Source: Planctomycetota bacterium (GTDB lineage Bacteria; Planctomycetota; Phycisphaerae; UBA1845). From it: a DNA stretch of 64,000 bases. The stretch spans positions 31,904-95,903 of the forward strand of contig JAJRWX010000095.1 of NCBI GenBank assembly GCA_024276605.1, in the 5' to 3' direction. The notes under the pieces were generated by a model. The model saw nothing but the letters and a program-made list of their open reading frames with translations, was not told the DNA's origin and did no database searches. Of this stretch, positions 49,022-57,365 are shown one piece after another (the stretch's first letter is position 1; each line of letters starts with the position of its first letter). Both the position numbers and the translations under genes were made by a program.

Positions 49022-50922
49022 GAGCGACAGGCTCCTTCCACTTCGACGGCTGTGATGGCGCCGTGTTTGCATATCTGAGCGCACAAGTCGCAACCGTCAC
49101 AAAGCGCTTGATCGATGACGTACTTTCCGTCCGTGACCATAATAGCCGGACATCCCAACGATCGAACGCAGAGTGTGCAACCATTACAGAGTTCGTCGGA
49201 AACCACATAAGCGGGCCGTTTTCGATTTGAAGAAACGCGCCGTTCATAAACCACGCACGGTGAGGAGAAGACAATGGCATTGACACCCTTGCCTAGTTTC
49301 GCATGCTTGAGAGCAGCTAAGGCCTGTGCCTCGCAAAACGGATCGACAGTTGTAACATCGGAGATGCCAAGTCCACGAACCGCGTTTTCAATGATCAGTC
49401 GACCGGGGCGATCAACATCTTCGGCGGTAACATTCAGTGGCTTATTGTTCGTTGTCTCGTTGTCTGTTACCCAACTGGGCTGGAACCCGGTCATAGCCGT
49501 GACATGATTGTCGAGAATAATTACGGTGATGTCGTCGTTGGCCTGCAAGGCGTTGACCAGTACGGGTAGCCCGCTATGAAAAAAAGTTGAGTCTCCGATA
49601 AAAGCCACGGTTCGTTTCTTGGTGGTACGGGAGATAGCCGACGCCTGACTAATCGAGGAACCCATGCACAGTAGTATGTCGCACGTGTTCAACGGCTCGC
49701 CATAACCAAGTGTGTAGCAACCAATGTCGTTGCTATACACCGTCCGTTTGCCAAACACCCTGTTAACCAAGCTAAAGCTCGCTCTGTGGGAGCATCCAGG
49801 GCAAAGGACCGGCGGTCTGGCGGGAAGCTCGGGCACGGCTACGGTGCGTTGTTGTCTTTCACCGAGCTTCAGGTAGCGGCGAACAGCGTCCTCGACGAGA
49901 TCAGGTGTATATTCAAACTCGATCGGAAAATATCCGGTGTGCTTGCCGAGTATGGGAAGCAGACGACCCGACCGAAATGCCGTCAAGCTGATCCATTCCT
50001 CAATGAAAGGAGTTAATTCCTCGACGACGAGTACGGATTCTACCGACGCAAGAAAATCGAGCAGGATAGACTCGGGGATGGGGTAGGCACCGATTTTCTG
50101 TAGCGTGACCGCGTCCTCCAAGCCGAGATCGGCGATGACTTGCGCTGCGTAGGCATAAGCTATGCCACCGGCGATGATGCCCTTTGGTCCGCTTCCCGTT
50201 CGTGGAAAGAACGCGCTGGATTGCAACAACTTTTCCGCGTGCTGATATCGTAGCGTCAGTTCTTTGCGCATCCTACGCGCGTTACCGGGGATGGGTACGT
50301 ATCGCGTAGGGTTTTTGTTGAACGCCAACTTGTTTTTTTGTTCCGGGAAAGTGCCGAGTTCAACCATGCCGCTGCTGTGACAGATCCGCGTGGTAGGACG
50401 CAAGATAACGGGAAGCCGAGTTGATTCCGACAACTCGAACGCATATTTCGTCATGCGGAGGGCGTCTTGAGGCGATGCAGGATCGAAGATCGGGTAGTAA
50501 AGGAAGCGATTAAAATGGCGATGATCCTGCTCATTGGGGCTTGTTAGAAGCGAAGGTTCACCGGCGGAAACAATGACCATACCGCCTTCCACACCGACAT
50601 AGGGCATCGTGGCGACCGGGTCGCCTGCGTAGCTAAGACCAAGGTGTTTCATGGCACACATTGATCGCGCGCCGGTAAGGCTAGCCGCGAAAGAAATCTC
50701 GACGGCTATCTTTTCGTTGATGGAATATTCAAAAAATATGCCCTCATCTTCAGCGAATTGCGCGAAAGTGTCGCCGATCTCTGATGACGGTGTGCCGGGA
50801 TAACATGCGAAGAACTGAACGCCGGCCTCCAGTGCACCGCGTACGATCGCCAGATTACCGAGCATACAAACCCGCTGCCCCTCACCGGTTTGCAGCAATT
50901 CATGTGGTCGACGCTCGCTCAT
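49018..50922 (-). CDS. iorA: Indolepyruvate ferredoxin oxidoreductase alpha subunit
   Basis: 634 aa from ATG 50920-50922 (MSERRPHELLQ); the open frame is longer but unlike homologues. The N-terminal domain has GVQFFACYPGTPSSEIG and the glycine-rich AMKHLGLSYAGDPV. The thiamine-diphosphate domain has CPGCSHRASFS, DIGCYTLGYGEPLNTCD and FIGDSTFFHSGLPVLVNAL. The C-terminus carries two 4Fe-4S clusters (CNGCTLCVRSLGCP and CDGCDLCAQICKHG). It converts indolepyruvate (also phenyl- and hydroxyphenylpyruvate) plus CoA to the aryl-acetyl-CoA, reducing ferredoxin. First gene of the 16-kb minus-strand operon, so it probably feeds tryptophan-derived indolepyruvate into it. Confidence 0.93.
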   Translation of the reverse strand: MSERRPHELLQTGEGQRVCMLGNLAIVRGALEAGVQFFACYPGTPSSEIGDTFAQFAEDEGIFFEYSINEKIAVEISFAASLTGARSMCAMKHLGLSYAGDPVATMPYVGVEGGMVIVSAGEPSLLTSPNEQDHRHFNRFLYYPIFDPASPQDALRMTKYAFELSESTRLPVILRPTTRICHSSGMVELGTFPEQKNKLAFNKNPTRYVPIPGNARRMRKELTLRYQHAEKLLQSSAFFPRTGSGPKGIIAGGIAYAYAAQVIADLGLEDAVTLQKIGAYPIPESILLDFLASVESVLVVEELTPFIEEWISLTAFRSGRLLPILGKHTGYFPIEFEYTPDLVEDAVRRYLKLGERQQRTVAVPELPARPPVLCPGCSHRASFSLVNRVFGKRTVYSNDIGCYTLGYGEPLNTCDILLCMGSSISQASAISRTTKKRTVAFIGDSTFFHSGLPVLVNALQANDDITVIILDNHVTAMTGFQPSWVTDNETTNNKPLNVTAEDVDRPGRLIIENAVRGLGISDVTTVDPFCEAQALAALKHAKLGKGVNAIVFSSPCVVYERRVSSNRKRPAYVVSDELCNGCTLCVRSLGCPAIMVTDGKYVIDQALCDGCDLCAQICKHGAITAVEVEGACRS

Positions 50923-51563
50923 ACTCGTTGCCTTACAACTCTGGGCTTTTATCACATGGCATACCTGCGCGGAGACCGACAGGTACATCAGCTTTCTACC
51001 AATGAAAAAACTCGTTCGCCTTCCGCGATCACTTCAATCGGTCATTGGGGCATAACATCCTATGCCTGTGCGAGTCTGCGTCTTTGGTAGACTCAACCGT
51101 CGCACGGCAACGGATGAAAGCCGCATAGGCTAGACGATATGCCGCAATGAACATATATCTAGCTCCATGTAGTTTATACAAGAATAGTGATTCGCCAAGT
51201 GCTCAGGTGTAGAAGTCGATGCGTTTTCCCGGCTTTTTGTTCCTTCTTGATCTACCACCCAGGAGAATCTACGCCTTAAGGGAGACTACTGAGATATCTC
51301 ACCAATACACCCTTGAGCAATCGGCTCAGCCTCCGACGAATGCACCGGCGCAGTGTGTGTCCAAACAGGAACTATATGTGGCTCATCATGTTACCTGAGC
51401 GACCAACATGTTCATGGATGTAAACCAATCATCGTATCAATGCGACATACGCAATAGTAGCGTGTACCGATTTAACATACTCTTCGGGCTACTACACGTA
51501 AGCCATCCGTTGTTGGCAAGACGTACTGAATAGACGATTGTAGAGAACAACGCGCGTGACGCA
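50923..51563. other. Non-coding region upstream of iorA
   Basis: About 640 nt without a supported gene. It must hold the promoter of the iorA operon on the minus strand and the 3' end of the convergent-side lipoprotein gene transcript. I saw no tRNA, riboswitch or strong intrinsic terminator; composition looks ordinary. Confidence 0.5.
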
Positions 51564-52775
51564 TTACGGCTCCCGCAATACATCACCCAAGGCGTTATCG
51601 CTGAAGGTGTTAGCCGTGTCGATGTCATCGTTGACAAAAGCTTCCTTATCCAGCCAGATGCCGTAGGTACTGCTGCTGCGGATGATCGAGTTTGTGACGT
51701 CGATACGAACCTCGTTCGGCGTACCGAAGTCCTCTAGCATCAAATTTCCTTGAGCTCCGGCTGTGAAGTTAGCTCCACCACCGTATTCCACTGTGACATA
51801 GTCCAATTGATTGTCGAAGGAAGCTGAGTCACGTAGGTAGATGCCAGCCCAAAATCCGGGTATCGCCTGTTCCCCGGTAAAGATGATCGGATCGGCGAGT
51901 GTTCCGATAGCGATTAACGATCCGTCGGAACGCACCTCCAGGCTAGCGCTTTGTTGAAAGACCACTTGTACGCCCGGGTTAACCGTCAATGCTGATTCGA
52001 CGATGAAACGATCCATGATCAAGAAATCCACATCGATGGCTTGCAAGGTTTGCGGCGTAGCCATGGTGTTCCCCTCGACCAGTATGGCGTCGATGTCATT
52101 GCCGGTGTATTGGCCGGTGGCGTCGATGATTCCTGTGACACTGGCGAAAATGTAACCCGTACCCATCGTATTGGCCGTGACGGTATTGTTGGTGAAATTG
52201 TCCACCTGGGAAGCAGCGTCAAAATAAAAGCCATATGAACTGCTTTCGCGCAAGGTGCAGTTGGTAATAGTGGCTCGTACTGCTGTGGAGCTACTGAAAT
52301 CCTGCAAGGCCACATTGCCTTGGGCGCCTGCCGAAAAGTCTCTGCCTCCGCCATATTCCACCGTAACGTAGTCCATCCGATTGTCGGCCAATGTTGAATC
52401 ACGGAAGTATACGCCGTTCCAGAACCCGCGCATCTGTTGCATTCCGGTCATTAAAATAGGATTATCTGCAGTACCGGCGGCATCAAGTATGCCCTCCGAT
52501 TCGATTTGGAGTTTGGTATCGGCGTCGAAATTCATGGTTGTTCCCGGAGTGATTGTCAGCGTGGCTCCATTCTCAATGACAATATCATCCGTGACGTCAT
52601 AACACCCCGCAGCCAGTGTTGTGTCCGTTGTGATGTTGCCCGACAATGGCAGGCAAACAACGATCGGGGTCATCCCGTTAGGTGCAGGGCACCCCAACAG
52701 ACCGACGATCGTTACTACACTTAGGCTCAGCATGGAAAACACTCGGACGCAAGAGGGTTTCCGAACTCGATTCAT
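51564..52775 (-). CDS. Lipoprotein with duplicated right-handed beta-helix domain
   Basis: 403 aa from ATG 52773-52775, with GGAGC upstream. Lipoprotein signal: SMLSLSVVTIVGLLGC, Cys at about residue 29. Two homologous halves follow, each with a TLTITPGTTMNF- or ALTVNPGVQVVF-type entry, DNPILMTG or ADPIIFTG, a GFW-G-Y-RDS turn, MDYVTVEYGGG or LDYVTVEYGGG, SAGAQGN or TAGAQGN, and SSYGFYFD or STYGIWLD. These are parallel beta-helix rungs of the kind found in planctomycete surface lipoproteins. Probably a carbohydrate-binding or structural surface protein; no catalytic residues identified. Confidence 0.75.
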   Translation of the reverse strand: MNRVRKPSCVRVFSMLSLSVVTIVGLLGCPAPNGMTPIVVCLPLSGNITTDTTLAAGCYDVTDDIVIENGATLTITPGTTMNFDADTKLQIESEGILDAAGTADNPILMTGMQQMRGFWNGVYFRDSTLADNRMDYVTVEYGGGRDFSAGAQGNVALQDFSSSTAVRATITNCTLRESSSYGFYFDAASQVDNFTNNTVTANTMGTGYIFASVTGIIDATGQYTGNDIDAILVEGNTMATPQTLQAIDVDFLIMDRFIVESALTVNPGVQVVFQQSASLEVRSDGSLIAIGTLADPIIFTGEQAIPGFWAGIYLRDSASFDNQLDYVTVEYGGGANFTAGAQGNLMLEDFGTPNEVRIDVTNSIIRSSSTYGIWLDKEAFVNDDIDTANTFSDNALGDVLREP

Positions 52776-52811
52776 CGTTTGCTCCTTTATTAAAATAAAT
52801 ATTACGTATGT

Positions 52812-52835
52812 CACACAGAGAGGTGTGTCCTCTCT
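52812..52835 (-). promoter_or_regulatory. Two competing small hairpins in the 5' leader of the lipoprotein gene
   Basis: AGAGAGG-TGTGT-CCTCTCT (52817-52835) is a perfect 7-bp hairpin; CACAC-AGAGAG-GTGTG (52812-52827) overlaps it and cannot form at the same time. They lie 37-60 nt before the ATG at 52775, on the transcribed leader. They could be an RNA switch, an mRNA stabiliser or an operator; nothing else supports a specific role. Confidence 0.25.
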
Positions 52836-53072
52836 ATCTGATGTAAACCACAAATGTTGTACCATATTGTGATGTGGGTTTTTATACCTCCGAAATAGCA
52901 TACGGTGGTCTTTGTCATGGTACAGCGATTATTCTACTTTCCCTTTCGATCAAACATACAAAGTCGTCGCATGCACACGGCATACGGATATTCTAGAGCA
53001 TCCTCCCAAGCGTTGCTTTTCGATTGGGAAGCGAGTAAAATATAAGTGTTCACATAATCAAGCAGCAAAGAT

Positions 53073-53681
53073 ATGTCAAGGAATGCAAATGTCCTGCCCT
53101 ACGAGTTCTTTCAAACGACCACCAAGAATTTAGCGAAAAAGCTACTCGGCACCTTCCTCGTCCACAAGACTGACGAAGGTACAACGGTGGGGCGAATTGT
53201 AGAGACGGAAGCCTATCTCTCCAAAGGTGATCCTGCTTGTCATGCCAGTCGAGGTAAGACGAAACGTAATGCGGCCATGTTTGGACCACCTGGTTGTGCA
53301 TATGTCTATTTTATCTACGGCATGTACCATTGCTTTAATGTTGTGAGTGCCAAAGAAGACGTGGGGGAGGCCGTGCTCATCCGAGCACTCGAACCGGTAG
53401 AAGGACTGTCACTCATGGAGAAGCGACGTAAAACGACTATTCGAAATAACCTGTGCAATGGTCCTGGGAAACTGGTACTCGCGATGGGGCTGGATGATCG
53501 TCATAATGGATTATCTCTTCTACAAGGTGAGGCTCTGTCGTTATGCTCGTCAGACAGTTATCCAGAAGACATTGAATCTCGATTTACGATTGTCACGACA
53601 ACGCGGGTAGGTATCTCGAACGCTACTGATCTACCACTTCGGTTCTATGTTAAGGAAAGTGAATCTGTTTCTAAGAAGTAA
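53073..53681 (+). CDS. 3-methyladenine DNA glycosylase (AAG/MPG family)
   Basis: 202 aa. Motifs: LAKKLLGTFLVHK, the catalytic Glu in GRIVETEAYL, GDPACHASRGKTKRNAAMFGPPGCAYVYFIYGMYHCFNVV in two adjoining blocks (the DNA-intercalating Tyr and the base-pocket residues), VLIRALEPVEGL, LCNGPGKLVLAMGL and TTTRVGISNATDLPLRFYV. It removes alkylated purines and hypoxanthine from DNA. It is monocistronic and divergent from the beta-helix lipoprotein; 297 nt lie between them. Confidence 0.93.
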   Translation: MSRNANVLPYEFFQTTTKNLAKKLLGTFLVHKTDEGTTVGRIVETEAYLSKGDPACHASRGKTKRNAAMFGPPGCAYVYFIYGMYHCFNVVSAKEDVGEAVLIRALEPVEGLSLMEKRRKTTIRNNLCNGPGKLVLAMGLDDRHNGLSLLQGEALSLCSSDSYPEDIESRFTIVTTTRVGISNATDLPLRFYVKESESVSKK

Positions 53682-53764
53682 CGACTATCGCGTCTAAGAG
53701 GAAACTTTTCTGGATACACGATTTAACAAAACCTAATCTAACCATACTCTGTGTGCCAACTCAA

Positions 53765-56500
53765 TCACCCCGACACTTTTTGGGGGGTTGGACGAGGTGG
53801 GTTGGATAAGCGTTGTCGAAATAGGGCCGCCTTGGCCGGTTGGTTAGTGGCTTCGTAGAAATTGACGATGCGTTGCAACGCGCTACGCGTGAAGGGGGCT
53901 GTGGTGCCTTTGGCTTTTTCGATTCTTTCGTAGCTAGATAGAAGTAGAGGTTCAGCTCTTTCATATTGCCCCATGTTAGTCAGGCAACCACCGATAAGTG
54001 TTTCAATTTCAGCGATTCGCCAATGGTTGTTATCCACAAGGGCTTTTCTCATACTGAGCGCATCTTCCAGGATGGGTAGGGCTGTATTGCTATTTCCGTT
54101 TGCCAGGTACGAGTAACCAAGATTTTGCATGACAATCGTGACCCAAAAATGACCCTCGCCGAGCGTTTCTCTGTAAATATCGGCAGCGTCTCGGAATAGC
54201 GGAATGGCCTCGTCGAATCTTCCTGCGCGCCTGAACATGCCGGCGAGATTGTTTAGTGTCGTACCTACGTCACGGTGTCTAGTTCCGAGTGTTTTTCTTT
54301 GAATGTCTAGCGTTTCGCGATATAGAGGTTCAGCAGCTTGGTAATCACCTTTGGATTCCAAGAGCGTGGCGAGGTTGTTCAACACCGCGGCGAGGTCGGG
54401 GTGTTCGGGGCCGAGTACGCGGCGTGAGATGGCCAGCGCTTCGCGGAAGAGAGGTTCGGCAGCTTCGAATTGGCGACGTTCTCGCAAGAGCGTGCCGTAA
54501 GCCTGCAAGGCGCTAATCAAATTGGGATCGTCAACGTCGGCATTGGCCCGTCGAATGTTAAGGGCTTCGCGTAACAGCGGTTCCGCAGCTTCATATCCCT
54601 CGTTGGATTTTTGGTTCATCAGCTGTTGACCGAGGTTAATGAGATTGGATACCAAGGCAGGGTCAGTAGGGTTCAGTGTGTCCCGGTTGATGGCTAAAGC
54701 GTCTCGGTAGTACTTCTGCGCCTCGTCCGCTTTTCCGATAGATTCAAGCACCATGCCGAGGGAGTTGTAGGCAACGGCCAATTGGGGATGCTGCGGGCCT
54801 AAGTGCTTTTCCCAGATTTTGATAGCGCTTTTTATCGCGGTTTCGGAGGCTGTATAATCACCCTTTATCCGCAGTATCCGTGCGAGCTGTTCGAGGCACT
54901 GGGCAACTTGTGGATCGTCATTACCAAATAATGTGCCACGTAAATTGAGCGCGGCCTGTGTATGAGATTCAGCTTGATCGTATAGGGCGATGCTTGCGTA
55001 GGTGTTGCCAATGGTCATGTGTAGTGTCGCAGCGACATCAGGATGATCCCCAAGCTCCGCGTCAATACGTTTGGCGGCTGAATCAAGAGCTTCGCGTATG
55101 AGTGTGACATCACGTCCCCGGGCAATCTGAGGATTAACCGAACTGAGCGTGTCTTGGAGAAAACTACTGACTCGTTGTGCCGCCAACTTCGCGCGGTCCG
55201 CTTGGATATAGAGCGCACCACTGGTGATGATTCCTCCAAGCAAGGAGAGGGTGACGGCGATGACGGCAGTGACGAGGAGCTTGTTTCGAGAGACAAATTT
55301 CACACTACGATAACGAAAGGTGTCCGGTCTGGCTAACACAGGCAAGCCCGCGCGATGGCGATGTAAATCATCGACAAACTGCTCAACGGAGGTATATCGC
55401 CGCTGAGGATCCTTACGTAAGGCCATGAGAATGATGTTATCAAGGTCGCCTGATAATCGCCGCACTAGATGTTTGTTGATCTCTCCGTGTGCATGAGCTT
55501 CCGAACCGGTGCTTTTCGATTTGGCGTTGGCGCGGGCCACGGCGGTGCTGGGTCTGGTTGGCTCCTCTTCACAAATGACTCGCTCGATGGCCTGAAGAGA
55601 GTGGCTATCCGTGTTATATGGTCGTTGGCCGGTAAGCAATTCAAAGAGAATAACGCCCAAGGCATAAACATCACTGGTTGTCGTGACGCGATCACCGCGT
55701 ATCTGCTCGGGGCTGGCGTAAGCAGGGGTAATGAATCGCTGGCTGGGGGTGGTCACCTCAATGGTGTGGGCTATGCCATCGGAGTTTAAGACTTTGGCGA
55801 TACCGAAATCAAGTAGCTTCGGTGTTCCATCCCGTGTAACGACGATGTTGCTAGGTTTAAGGTCTCGATGGACGATCAAGTTTTGATGAGCGTACTTGAC
55901 CGCATCGCAGACGGTATCAAAAAGTTGTAAGCGTTGATCGATGTTAAGTTTAAGATGGTTGCAGTATTTATCAATGCATTGGCCTTCGACGTATTCCATG
56001 ACCAAATAAGGGAGGCCTGTGTCGGTGGCGCCGCCATCGATGAGCCGTGCGATGTTGGGATGTTCCAAGGTGGCAAGTACTTGACGCTCGCTACGGAAAC
56101 GGCGCAAAATGTCATCTGTATCCATGCCGCGTTTAATGAGTTTGACAGCTACTTGTTTTTTATACTGATCGTCGTCGCGGACGGCGAGGTATACGGTGCC
56201 CATACCTCCTGAAGCAATGTACTTAACTAAACTGTAAGCGCCGACTCGTCTCCCAATGGGGCTATTCACCTCATCGTGAGAAGTGTTCAGCGGTTCTTCG
56301 AGGCGAAAAGCAGACCCCAAAGCCGGTGTGGCCAGGAATTCGGCTACTTGTCCATCGCTACTAAGCAGGTTGTTAACTGCCTGTAGAAGCGAGTTGTCGT
56401 CGCCGGTTGCTTCGCGAAGGTATTCTTCACGCAAAGCCGGTTCGAGCCGGTTGGCGGCGTGGAATAGTTCTTCGATCCGAGACCAACGTTCAGGTTCCAT
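53765..56500 (-). CDS. Membrane-spanning Ser/Thr protein kinase with C-terminal TPR array
   Basis: 911 aa from ATG 56498-56500 (MEPERWSRIEEL), overlapping the sigma-factor gene by 11 nt. Kinase domain at about residues 88-380: Gly loop IASGGMGTVYLAV, catalytic Lys 120 (VAVKLIK), HRDLKPSN at 211-218, LLDFGIAKVL at 230, and TPAYASPEQIRG. One membrane helix at about 407-432 (LLVTAVIAVTLSLLGGII). The external part holds about eight or more tetratricopeptide repeats of the LN-LA-L-GDY-AAEPLYREAL type. The layout is the common planctomycete/acidobacterial receptor kinase. Its coupling to the ECF sigma gene suggests the kinase regulates that sigma factor. Confidence 0.93.
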   Translation of the reverse strand: MEPERWSRIEELFHAANRLEPALREEYLREATGDDNSLLQAVNNLLSSDGQVAEFLATPALGSAFRLEEPLNTSHDEVNSPIGRRVGAYSLVKYIASGGMGTVYLAVRDDDQYKKQVAVKLIKRGMDTDDILRRFRSERQVLATLEHPNIARLIDGGATDTGLPYLVMEYVEGQCIDKYCNHLKLNIDQRLQLFDTVCDAVKYAHQNLIVHRDLKPSNIVVTRDGTPKLLDFGIAKVLNSDGIAHTIEVTTPSQRFITPAYASPEQIRGDRVTTTSDVYALGVILFELLTGQRPYNTDSHSLQAIERVICEEEPTRPSTAVARANAKSKSTGSEAHAHGEINKHLVRRLSGDLDNIILMALRKDPQRRYTSVEQFVDDLHRHRAGLPVLARPDTFRYRSVKFVSRNKLLVTAVIAVTLSLLGGIITSGALYIQADRAKLAAQRVSSFLQDTLSSVNPQIARGRDVTLIREALDSAAKRIDAELGDHPDVAATLHMTIGNTYASIALYDQAESHTQAALNLRGTLFGNDDPQVAQCLEQLARILRIKGDYTASETAIKSAIKIWEKHLGPQHPQLAVAYNSLGMVLESIGKADEAQKYYRDALAINRDTLNPTDPALVSNLINLGQQLMNQKSNEGYEAAEPLLREALNIRRANADVDDPNLISALQAYGTLLRERRQFEAAEPLFREALAISRRVLGPEHPDLAAVLNNLATLLESKGDYQAAEPLYRETLDIQRKTLGTRHRDVGTTLNNLAGMFRRAGRFDEAIPLFRDAADIYRETLGEGHFWVTIVMQNLGYSYLANGNSNTALPILEDALSMRKALVDNNHWRIAEIETLIGGCLTNMGQYERAEPLLLSSYERIEKAKGTTAPFTRSALQRIVNFYEATNQPAKAALFRQRLSNPPRPTPQKVSG

Positions 56501-57071
56501 TGATGTCGTCTCGTTTGAGTTCGTCGTAAAGCCAAGCCCGGGCAAGGCGCCAGTCCCGTTCGATCGTGGCGTGCGAAACGCCAAGGACTTCAGCTGTTTC
56601 TGGAATGCTCAGACCGGCGAAATAGCGTAATTCAACAACGCGACTCTTACGTTCGTCGGTCTTGGCTAACTTGTCTAATGCGTAATCGAGGTTGGGAAGA
56701 TCAACTTGGTCCGGTGTGGATTCGCAGTTGGCAAGTTCGATGGCGGTACGTTGATAATCTCCACCTCGTTTGGCAGCGTTGGTACGTCTGGCGTGATCGA
56801 CAAGCACACGACGGATGACCGTAGCAGCCACAGCGAAAAAATGTGCCTTAGATTGCCAGTTGACTTCGGTTTGGCCAATGAGCCGTAGGTAAGCCTCATG
56901 CACCAAGGCCGTCGGTTGGAGCGTGTGTCCCTTTCGTTCATCGCGTAAATGGGCGGCGGCGAGCGAGCGCAATTCGTCGTAAACCAAGGTGAGAAGTTGA
57001 TCTGCAGCCTCACGACGACCGTCCACAAGGTCAGCTAGTGCATGCGTGATTTGGTTGGGCGTAGAGTCCAT
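56490..57071 (-). CDS. ECF sigma factor (planctomycete/acidobacterial TIGR02999-like)
   Basis: 193 aa. Sigma-70 region 2 is at about residues 20-95 (ELRSLAAAHLRDER, LQPTALVHEAYLRLIG, WQSKAHFFAVAATVIRRVLVDHAR) and region 4 at about 130-185 (RVVELRYFAGLSIPETAEVLGVS then HATIERDWRLARAWLYDEL). The TALVHEAYLRL and WRLARAWL words are typical of the sigma subgroup often found beside kinase genes in planctomycetes. There is no anti-sigma gene; the next gene, overlapping by 11 nt, is a transmembrane Ser/Thr kinase, so control by phosphorylation is likely. Confidence 0.92.
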   Translation of the reverse strand: MDSTPNQITHALADLVDGRREAADQLLTLVYDELRSLAAAHLRDERKGHTLQPTALVHEAYLRLIGQTEVNWQSKAHFFAVAATVIRRVLVDHARRTNAAKRGGDYQRTAIELANCESTPDQVDLPNLDYALDKLAKTDERKSRVVELRYFAGLSIPETAEVLGVSHATIERDWRLARAWLYDELKRDDINGT

Positions 57072-57365
57072 GCTTATTACTTTTTTTAGAAAAAAATTTC
57101 ACAATCAATGAGGGGATCGCGCCCCGAAATACGCGTTCCCTATTAGCTGGTTATGATTAAGGTGCAACGCTGCACGCTACCGGCATCAAGTTCCCAACAC
57201 ATCATAGCAGATGTCCGGAGCGGAGGGGATAATTGGCGGTTTAGACTGCCGAATAGCTAAAAATATCGGGCTATCGTACTACAAAAAGTGAAAACTTCTG
57301 GCAATGACGAGCAGAACAATGACGTTATGGTTGCCGGTTGAATACTCGGACGAGGAGGAAACGAC

